From Euphorbia lathyris (lineage: Eukaryota > Streptophyta > Magnoliopsida > Malpighiales > Euphorbiaceae): 64,000 nucleotides of DNA. The translations under genes were made by a program, and so were the position numbers. The stretch is from assembly GCF_963576675.1 (NCBI RefSeq), contig NC_088910.1, positions 107,412,807 through 107,476,806 on the forward strand, read 5' to 3'. Shown one piece after another: positions 55,443 to 64,000 of the stretch. The first letter of the stretch is position 1. Each line of letters starts with the position of its first letter. The notes under the pieces are model-generated. The model was not told the DNA's origin. It worked only from the letters and a program-made list of their open reading frames with translations, and ran no database searches.

Positions 55443-58400
55443 CACCACACCTAGTTCTGTAATGAACTTTCTAATCCAAACTGCTTCCTCTGGTGCTTCC
55501 GCAGCAGCGATGTACTCTGACTCGGTCGTAGAGAAAGCTACGCTTCCCTGCTTGGAACTTTTCCAACTGACCGCGCCACCATTCAAGATAAACAGGTATC
55601 CTGATTGGGATTTAAAATCATTCTCATCTGTGAGATGACTAGCGTCTGAAAATCCTTCAATTTTCAGATCTCGTTCTCCGTACACTAGGAACATATCTTT
55701 AGTCCTTCTCAAGTACTTAAGAATGTTCTTGATGGCAATCCAATGCTCGTCTCCCGGATTCCCTTGGTAACGACTCGTTACAGATAACGTGAACGCTACG
55801 TCAGGACTAGTGCATAGCATAGCATACATAATCGAACCGATCGCGTTGGCGTACGGGACTACAGCCATGCGTCATTTGTCATCATCAGTTTTAGGACATT
55901 GATGATTGTTTAACTTTACTCCATGTACCATGGGTAAGTTACCTCGTTTCGATTCAAGCATGCTAAACCGATTTAGCACCTTTTCAATGTATGTAGCCTG
56001 TGAAAGACCAAGCAGTCTACGCGATCTATCCCTGTAGACCTTTATACCAAGTATATAGGCTGCTTCACCAAGGTCTTTCATTGAGAAGTTACCGGATAAC
56101 CATACTTTCACCGATTGTAATAGAGCAATGTCATTTCCCATTAACAGTATATCGTCCACATATAGTATGAGAAATGGTATAGATCTCCCACTTGCTTTCT
56201 TGTAAATGCAAGCTTCTTCGCAATTTTGTTCGAAACCAAATTGTTTTATGGTTTCATCAAGACGCTTGTTCCAGCTTCTAGATGCTTGCTTGAGTCCATA
56301 AATGGATCTCTGAAGTTTGCAAACTTTATTTGCATCTTTTGATATGAAACCTTCAGGCTGCATCATGTATACATCCTCAAGCAGATTTCCATTTAGGAAA
56401 GCTGTTTTCACATCCATTTGCCAAATCTCATAATCAAAATGAGCGGCAATTGCAAGCATGATTCTGATTGATTTGGACATAGCAACAGGAGAGAAGGTTT
56501 CGTCATAATCAACACCTTGTTTCTGACGATATCATTCGCTACCAACCTAGCCTTGTAGGTGCTAACCTTTCCATCCATGTCAGTCTTCTTTTTGAAGATC
56601 CACCTGCACCCAATGGGAATTATCCCTTTGGGTGGATCAACCAAAGTCCACACTTGGTTAGTATACATGGAATCCATTTCAGAATCCATGGCTTCAAGCC
56701 ATGCTTTAGAATCTGGACTAGTAAGAGCCTCTTCGTAGTTTTCGGGTTCGTCGTCTAATACGGGAACCTCATTATCATCTCCCACTAGAAAACCATATCT
56801 AACTGGGAGTTCACGAACTCTTCGTGATCTACGAATAGGTGCCACTGTTGTCTCATCTAATGGGACTTCTTCGGGTACCTCAACCGCTTCTGTTGTTTCA
56901 GTCGGCGTTTCTTCCTCTTGAACTTCGTCGAGTTCAATCACGCTTCCCTTTTGTGTTTCTTCGAGAAACTCTTTCTCTAAGAAGGTTGCGTGTCTAGATA
57001 CTATTACTTTCTGATCATCTGGATGATAGAAGTAATACCCCATGGTTTCTTTGGGATATCCAATGAAGAAACATTTATCAGATTTAGAATCTAATTTGTC
57101 GGACGCTATGCGTTTGACATGTGCTGAACAACCCCATACTCTCATAAATGAGAACACAGGTTTCCTACCAACGAACAATTCATATGGTGTGGAACTAGCG
57201 GATTTAGTTGGTACTCGGTTTAGGGTGAAGAGGGCAGTTTCTAAGGCATAGCCCCAGAACGACTTTGGAAGTAAGGCCATGCTCATCATGGATCGTACCA
57301 TATCTAATAGGGTACGGTTTCTCCTCTCGGATACACCATTGTGTTGTGGTGTATAGGGAGGTGTCCATTGTGAGCATATCCCACATTCAGTTAGATAATT
57401 CAGAAAATCATCTGAAAGATATTCGCCACCTCGATCGGATCGAAGCGTCTTTATTTTCTTTCCTAATTGATTTTCCACTTCATTCTTGAAGCATTTGAAC
57501 TTGTCAAAAGCTTCTGATTTGTGCCTCATCAAGTAGATGTAACCATATCGAGTATGGTCATCTATGAAGCTTATGAAGTATCTGAATCCTCCTCTTGCTT
57601 GGACTGACATAGGACCGCATACATCTGAATGAATGAGTCCTAGAGTGTCTGATACACGCTCACCTTTATTGCTAAAGGGTGTCTTTGTCATTTTACCTTT
57701 TAAACATGATTCGCATGTTTCCAATGATTCGGAATCGATTGGATCTATAAGCCCATCTGAATGTAGCTTTAGCATGCGTCTCTTGTTTATATGGCCTAAA
57801 CGACAATGCCACAAGTAAGTTGAATTATCTATCTTATGTCTTTTGGTATCAATTGCAAAAACAGGAGTTTTATCATCTAACACATAAATCCCATTTTGTG
57901 ATATTCCTGAAAAATAAAAGATCGAATCTTTATAAAAATTGCAACTATTGTTCTTTATTGAAATATGAAAACCGTCGTCAACAAGACGGCTAATAGAAAT
58001 AATGTTACGAGACATCTCAAGAACGTATAAACAATTCCTTAATTCTATTACAAGCCCAGAGGGCAAAAGTAAAACATAATCTCCAATTGCGAGGGCGGCA
58101 ACTCTTGCTCCATTTCCCACTCGCAAGTTTATGCTTCCTTTCTTGAGTTCCTTAGTCTGTTTTAGCTTCTGCATATTTGTACAAATATGAGATCCACATC
58201 CGGTATCAAGTACCCAAGATTTAGACAATGAAACTGTATTTATTTCAATATAAAACATACCAGATGTAGAAGCACCGCCTTTTCCCTTCTTGAGGGTGGC
58301 TAGATACTCCTTGCAGTTTCTCTTCCAATGCCCGTCTTTACCACAGAAGTGGCATTCTCCTTTGGGCTTCTTCACTTCCTTTCCCTTGGACACAGCTTTC

Positions 58401-59080
58401 TTACCTTTCTTGGGATGTTTAGGATTGGGAAAATTCCCTTTCCTTTTCTTCGATCCCTCAATTACAAGAGTCGGTATGGTCTTGTCTTTCTTCATATTGG
58501 GCTCAACTGACTTGAGCATGTTTGCAAGCTCTTCAAGAGAGGTTTGCAAGTCATTCATCTGATAGTTCATAATGAACTATGAATAACTTTCTGGGAGGGA
58601 TTGAAGAATTAAGTCAACACTTAATTCGTTATCCATCGCAAATCCAATACTAGAAAGTTTGGTAATGTAGCCAATCATCTTGACACAATGTGTCATGACT
58701 GATGTGCCCTCTTGCATCCTGCAACGATATAACAGCTTGGATATCTCGTAGCGTTCGCACCTGGTTTGTTTCCCAAACAATTCCTTTAGGTGCATGATGA
58801 TGGAATATGCATTCATCTCCTCATGTTGCCTTTGTAATTCCGATGTCATCGATGCAAGTATGATGCATCCGGCATGATCGTCATCAGCCTTGTGCTTCTG
58901 GTAAGCATCAATTTCCTCGATGGGAGCATCATCTTCAGGGACAGGGGGTATCGATGTATCAAGTACATACCCAATTTTCTCGAACTTCAAAACAATTTTG
59001 AGGTTGCGAAACCATTCGGTGAAGTTTGAACCATTCAGTTTGTTATCGGTAAGAATGTTTTGCAGATTGGTTTTAGTCAT
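55443..59080 (-). pseudogene. Angela/BARE-like gag-pol of element C
   Basis: Minus strand. Gag starts MTKTNLQNIL at 59080 and has a UBN2-type domain (NGSNFTEWFRNLKIVL, LFGKQTRCERYE). A TAG replaces Gln after PESYS (58575-58577), then a frame of about 680 codons follows: zinc knuckle CHFCGKDGHWKRNC, protease SWVLDTGCGSHIC, integrase (WHCRLGHIN, CESCLKGK, LIHSDVCGPM, DRGGEY, NGVSERRNR), the C-terminal acidic part, and RT up to KARLVA. A one-base loss near 56532 shifts the frame. RT resumes (QMDVKTAFLNGN, IYGLKQASRSWN, LYVDDILLMG), with a TGA near 55870, and RNase H (FSDASHLTDEND, STTESEYIAAAE) runs to LGVVP, where the 3' deletion cuts it. Confidence 0.88.
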
Positions 59081-60881
59081 GATTTTAAGAGTGTGTGTTT
59101 AAACAAAACCTGAGAGTGAGAAAGAGTAAACGTATGTCATTCATTTGCTTTAAAGTATAACAATATAAAATTATAGGCCTTTTAATTTATGTCAGATTGC
59201 TCCCACTATTTTGCCAAATTAACAACCCTCCATATTAATTCGAAGAATTTCACAAATCCTTTAGTGAGCTAGGATCCTAACTCCTGAGATTTCGCCTTGA
59301 CTTTAGCCAACAAGCTAGTCCCATTCGTTAGGTAGATTCATGCAATCAATCACATCTCGAATGTGATTCCTAGGTTATTGGGTTACTAACCACATTAGTA
59401 ACTAATATGTCATTCATATTAATCCCAACCATCTTGCCCATTAGTTTATGACAACATGAGTTTGCTCATCCAATTATCATAATCTAATTTAAGCACTACC
59501 CCATATTCATGAAAGAACGATTTTCGATAATCCAGGTGTTACCATAAGACCCCGAGCTTGACTTTAGCCAACAACCCAAAGGCCCCCAGTACTGCCGGCT
59601 GAATTATAATATTAGGGAGGGGCAACCGATTTTAATAACTTGCTTATTTACTTAACTTTTTAATGAGGGATTTTCATTTAAGTCTCATAATCTAACTTAG
59701 TCTTGATTTGCTTTAGCATACATCAGACACACATACATACATACATTGGTGTTATGGACATATCATCTAAATTATTCCGTCGAGCCAGAGACGGAATAAA
59801 AAGGCCAAACCTAAGGAAATACTAACTATTACATATTTCTCTTTAGGTCCTCCGTCTTCTCCATGGTGCCTTGAAATTACATATTAATTTCTATACTACT
59901 ATAAGAAAACTTCAACTGAATTGAAGGGAATTAGATGAGAGGAGAAATTACAATAGATAGTAGAAAGGCAGGACGCGCAGACCCTATTTCAAAAAATACA
60001 AAAAGACTAAAAGAGGGTCCAAATATGTCCATAACTCCAAACATGCAAAGACTCAATTAAATAAATTTAATTGGTTGATTACATAACCGTGTTATGTAAT
60101 ATTTAGGTTAATCACATTAACTCGTCAAATTAACTCGTCAAATTAACTTTCATCCAATTTTACATCTTATCGTTTCGTATCTTTATATTAACCCTTAGAT
60201 TAATATAACCATATAAAACGTCGATTATGCATGTCCCAATTATATTGATTTCAATTCATTTAACGCTTTGATTTACAACTTGGTAAAAACAAACTTTTAA
60301 ACGAATTTTTTTTTCATTCGATAATCAAAACAGAAAACTATTGATTTCCGAAACATATATATATATATATAAATTATTTACAAGCCGATTTTAACAATTA
60401 AAATCAAGTGGGATTCGGGCTTGGGCCCGAAACTGGGCTGCTGCGCACGCGGCTGCTGCCGCGAGGCAGCAGCCATGCGACAGCGGCTGGTCGCGCCGTG
60501 AGGCGCGACCCGAGCCGCTGTCGTATATATTTTTAAAAAAAAAATATGAATATATATATATATCAGTTTTTAAAACGGTTTTAAAAACGTTTTTCAGAAA
60601 TAGGAAAAACTACAATAGATTTCCGTTTTATCTTTTAGAATTAATAAAACTAATTTTATTAACCTAACTATAAAACAAATAGATTTTGTTATAATGATTA
60701 TCAACCGAAATAATTAGGAACATACGCATAATCAATTTTAATTAACAATTAACTAAAATTTATTTATCTTTAGAATTAATTAACAAAACAATTTGTTAAT
60801 TAATCCTAACCATAAATATTTATTCAATCCTATTGAAAAAACTTCTAAATTTTCATATATGAAATAACGGATTTAACGATG
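59081..60881 (-). other. Leader of element C (5' untranslated region)
   Basis: 1.8 kb between the primer-binding site and gag, without long frames. It is AT-rich except for a GC-rich island at 60421-60525 with two strong hairpins. Such leaders hold dimerisation and packaging signals in LTR elements; for this one that is inference. Confidence 0.7.
60451..60523. repeat. Paired GC-rich hairpins in the leader of element C
   Basis: Hairpin 1: stem GGCTGCTGCC (60451-60460) and GGCAGCAGCC (60465-60474), loop GCGA. Hairpin 2: stem of 20 pairs, CGACAGCGGCT+GGTCGCGCC (60478-60497) against GGCGCGACC+AGCCGCTGTCG (60502-60510, 60513-60523), loop GTGA and a 2-base bulge CG at 60511-60512. There is no mismatch in either stem. 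Element RNA would be the minus strand. Confidence 0.9.
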
Positions 60882-60893
60882 GCTCTGATACCA
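60882..60893 (-). other. Primer-binding site of element C
   Basis: Minus-strand TGGTATCAGAGC, one base after the LTR. Confidence 0.9.
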
Positions 60894-60894
60894 C

Positions 60895-62756
60895 TGAAGG
60901 AAATTAAGGCTAAGGTATAGCAGCGGAAATATAAAATTTTTACCCTATTTCCTTTTAACCATAGGATCCGTTAATCATTATTTCATATAAAGAGGGATAA
61001 GAAGGAATACCTTTCGATGAACAATCTACCGTTGTTAAAGAAGCGCCCACAATTCTTCTCTGAGATTCCAACCACAAAGTATAACACGGTGAGGTTAAGA
61101 TGAAATCAACCCTTATGAGATGCAACCAAAATAGATTGCCTCTAATTAACCAACACAAGATCAAAGAGAAAAGGAGATGAATGAGATTAATCAATTGACG
61201 GAAGCCGTATGAATTCTTGTCCACGAACTAGGGGATGCGAATTCACTCTCTCTCTTTTAATGTAGGTTTCGAAAATCACATAAAGGGGAGTTAGGAGGCT
61301 TGGTCAAAATTCTCATAAGGAGGGGGTATATATAGTCGCTTGTATCTAAACCCTAGTTAGATAGGAATAGGTTACTTAATAGGAATTCCATTCGGAATAG
61401 GATTCCTAATTATTATCTTATAATATATCAAATACATTTAAGATAATAATAAATAACCTAATTGGATAATAATAGGAGTATATTAATCTAATTAAAACTC
61501 CTAACTTAATTATCTCTTAATTAATTTAATTCACAAACCTAATCAAATTAGGATTAATGGAATTAAAATAATTCCTTATTTCTATATATAAATTTCGGCC
61601 CCCTCCATTTAAACGGGCCTTACTGGGCTCAATTGGGCTTCCATCTATTAATCACATCCATCTCTCTTTTGGTTCCAAGTCTTATGTGTGATCCATTAGG
61701 TTCTTACTACTTCTGGCCGTATGCAACTATTAAATTAATTTCTTCAAGAATTATATTTAATCCTTGCATAACGGAATGATGTACTGAGTATGTTATTGGC
61801 AAGTCTGTAATCATTCCCCCAGAGTCCGTTAAGAAGACAGGTTGATTCTGTCGTTAACCCTTCTGTATTAGTTACAGTATAATCCGATCCTTTATTAACT
61901 ATATCCTTGAACTGAATCTTATGACTATGGGTGATGTCAAGTCACATATAGCGAGACGTTCGTTTTACTTGTACAGGCCGAGTCAACTCAAATAGATAGG
62001 TTAAGTGAAATCTGTATTTCTACTCTTAAGCTATCACCTTGCAAGGATTTAGAGTCGAGTCTTCCACAAGCGATCCTTGGATATATCTCCCATTAATCGG
62101 GAGTGATAAATGCTCAATCCAATGTATAACTACCCTGACATTACCTCCTGTGACACCCAACCTTTGCAGTTCACACCCCAGAGTCATCTCTGTTAAGGAT
62201 CGTGGGACCACAGGATCAAAGTCTCACATTCAGTAATTCAGGATGACCAATTAACATTCCTTTGAGTCTGAGGATTACTTATACCTATTAATACCAATGA
62301 GATGAACAGGTGACAAGGATGAATCTACCCATCCTGTTATCTCAAATCGGATCCCCAATCCTAATGAACGACGTTTCATCGGATCTATGTAACTGTCCAG
62401 ATATCTATATATATGAAGCTTGTGAGATCAGCTTTCTGTCGGACAGAAGACATTGTTACATACAAGTCTCAACAGTGATATATCAATCCTAAACATATCA
62501 CTTCACTTGGGGTGGTTTTAAGTTTATTAGTTTATTATAAAGTTTTGTCTCACTTCATGCTTGTATGAACATTTTATAATCACTTTAAACAAACTTACGG
62601 ATTTCCTTTTATTAGACTTTATTTAGTGCTTAAAAGGGATTGCCTTTATATAGTTATAAAACATATATCTCATTAAAACAAATGATATAAAGAACAATTC
62701 ATTTACATTAAGTTTGTATCCTGCAACAATTGACTATAGGACACTAAACCCCAACA
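60895..62756 (-). repeat. 5' LTR of element C
   Basis: Complete, 1862 bases. A TATA-like ACTATATATACCCCC lies on the minus strand at about 61323-61337. Confidence 0.88.
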
Positions 62757-63615
62757 TTTCTCTACCACTAAGCACTCAACACCGAGCACTCAGCACAACA
62801 CTCTCAATTTACAATTGATACAACTTGTTCTTTTTGGATGAAGAACACTTTAGATGATTACAGAGAATCAATCTAGCTTTTACACAAGAATAGAAATTTG
62901 GTGTAAGATCTCTTTTGGTTTTTGTGTGCTTTGTATGTATGCTCTTTTTTTCTTGTTGTATGCTGCTTATGATCCAAGAATGATCATGTCCTTTTATAGT
63001 TAAGGTCTGAAGCAGAAATGATTTGAATCTTGGATTTGTCCATTGATCCAAACAACTTCTTTTTGAGACAAGGCGCTGGTCAGCTTCAGACTTGTAGGCC
63101 AATCCTGTCGTCTGAATTCCGCAGGCGTCAGGTTTGTCCTCTTCTCACAGATTTCGTCTTCTTGTGCTAATTTGTCTTTTAGCGACAGAACAGTTGACCC
63201 ATGCATCTCGAGATTGGCTTTTGCGTAATTCCAAGGTTTCTATTATTGGTGCAGACAGTTGTCGGAGCTTGTCTTTTAGCAAATGGATCATTCATGCTGT
63301 CCTGAAGATCACTCAGCTTGACTTTGATAGCTGTTGTCTTCGATTGTTTGCTAATGCAAATGTTGAGTTCTCTTTTACTCAGCTTCCATGGTTAGCTTCG
63401 TTCTGGAAGACACAGTTCTTTAAGAAGACTTCTCTACTTTTGATACTGAGTTGCATTCCACTCAGCTTCGCTGATTTGTTTGATCTTTAAGCTTTTATTC
63501 TGAAGATCTTCTATCATGCCGAGTCCACTCAGCTTGTGCTGTATCCTCATGCGGACTTCGTCCTGTCTTACTTTTTATTTCCATTAGTATTTTTATTTAT
63601 ACTCAACATTGAACA
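62757..63615 (-). repeat. 5' LTR of element B, distal part
   Basis: It resumes TCTCTACCACTAAGCACTC after element C and carries the family TATA block (minus, about 62991-63000). At 63616 it is interrupted again; the last few hundred bases of the LTR are outside the window. Confidence 0.88.
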
Positions 63616-64000
63616 TGTTGGGGTTTTGTGTCCTATAGTCAATTGTTGCAGGATACAAACTTATTGTAAATGAATTGTTCTTTATATCATTTGTTTTAAT
63701 GAGATATATGTTTTATAACTATATAAAGGCAATCCCTTTTAAGCACTAAATAAAGTCTAATAAAAGGAAATCCGTAAGTTTGTTTAAAGTGATTATAACG
63801 TGTTCATACAAGCATGAAGTGAGACAAAACTTTATAATAAACTAATAAACTTAAAACCACCCCAAGTCAAGTGATATGTTTAGGATTGATATATCACCGT
63901 TGAGACTTATATGTAACAATGTCTTCTGTCCGATAGAAAGCTGATCTCACAAGCTTCATATATACAGATATCTGGACAGTTACATAGATCCGATGAAACG
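63616..64000 (+). mobile_element. Start of element D, same LTR family as C, plus strand
   Basis: TGTTGGGGTTTTGTGTCCTA and the following 380 bases match the reverse complement of 62756 to about 62375 closely, so this is the beginning of an Angela/BARE-like LTR in the opposite orientation. It may be a full element or a solo LTR. The five bases before it, GAACA (63611-63615), are the probable target duplication. Confidence 0.85.

Larger units (their letters stand above)
53987..62756 (-). mobile_element. Angela/BARE-like Ty1/copia element C
   Basis: Target duplication TTTCT at 53982-53986 and 62757-62761. The 5' LTR (60895-62756, 1862 bp) runs TGTTGGGGTTTAGTGTCC...CCTTCA on the minus strand. The 3' LTR (53987 to about 55442) is truncated. 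Long LTRs of about 1.8 kb and the protein motifs place it in the Angela/BARE lineage. Leader 59081-60894, gag and pol are on the minus strand. Confidence 0.9.
41304..63615 (-). mobile_element. Sirevirus-like Ty1/copia element B with a third ORF
   Basis: Minus-strand order: 5' LTR (63615 to 62757 and 53986 to 53459, split), PBS, gag, protease, integrase, RT, RNase H, third ORF, PPT, 3' LTR (42790-41304). It is inserted in the protease gene of A; the target duplication would be AAAGG (41299-41303), the far copy lying outside the window. LTRs are about 98 percent identical where I compared them. Nested in it are a solo LTR, element C and the start of element D. Without inserts it would be about 12 kb or slightly more, the size of Sireviruses. 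Confidence 0.9.

Noticed and set aside
42199..63490. 118-codon frames (MSSSHRF...) in LTRs at 42199 and 63134
   Set aside because: Antisense to the LTR promoter region of the Sirevirus-like elements; shared only because the LTRs are copies.

Overview
The window is nuclear DNA of a flowering plant, probably a eudicot. It is AT-rich, has GT-AG exon fragments, several lineages of plant LTR retrotransposon, hAT-, CACTA- and MULE-like DNA transposons, a SINE with a 17-bp target duplication, and a degenerate piece of plastid ycf1. I cannot name the species from sequence alone. Real host genes are few: three small intronless genes for secreted cysteine-rich proteins of the hydrophobic-seed/lipid-transfer type, at 9776, 13179 and 27591.

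Region by region. 1-9.3 kb: two copies of a hAT-like element in opposite orientation (444-3034, with an 8-bp target duplication, and about 4114-7576). The first is split by a long-TIR MULE-like element, the second by a CACTA-like element. A related third copy lies at 8.48-9.25 kb. 9.4-13.8 kb: host gene copies 1 and 2, separated by a truncated Ty1/copia element on the minus strand. 14.0-14.6 kb: a TRIM-type miniature LTR element. 15.1-24.8 kb: a copia element with both LTRs and a TAACC target duplication, split between gag and protease by a 5.03-kb CACTA element (CAA target duplication). That CACTA element carries exon fragments of at least two host genes, one resembling the phosphatase domain of VIH/PPIP5K inositol-pyrophosphate enzymes and one resembling a plant F-box protein. 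25.6-26.2 kb: a partial relative of the MULE-like element with 63-bp tandem repeats. 27.1-28.2 kb: host gene copy 3. 29.0-30.7 kb: SINE, ycf1 plastid insert, LINE 3' end.

30.7 kb to the end is one nested stack of retroelements. A Sirevirus-like copia element (A, plus strand) sits in the LINE. Its 5' LTR was split by an Athila-like Ty3/gypsy element (31.33-38.35 kb), and its protease gene was split by a second Sirevirus-like element (B, minus strand, 41.3 kb onward). Element B keeps a very long third reading frame after pol, cut by a solo LTR at 45.68-47.17 kb. B's 5' LTR was split twice, by an Angela/BARE-like copia element (C, 53.99-62.76 kb) and by a second LTR of the same family that starts at 63,616 and runs off the window.

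Nearly all retroelement genes are broken by stops, frameshifts or deletions, so I call them pseudogenes. The points most worth following up are the multi-gene capture in the CACTA element, the six-cysteine variant of the eight-cysteine fold in the host genes, a 475-bp gene-conversion-like tract between gene copies 1 and 2, the long third ORF of element B, and a paired GC-rich hairpin in the leader of element C.
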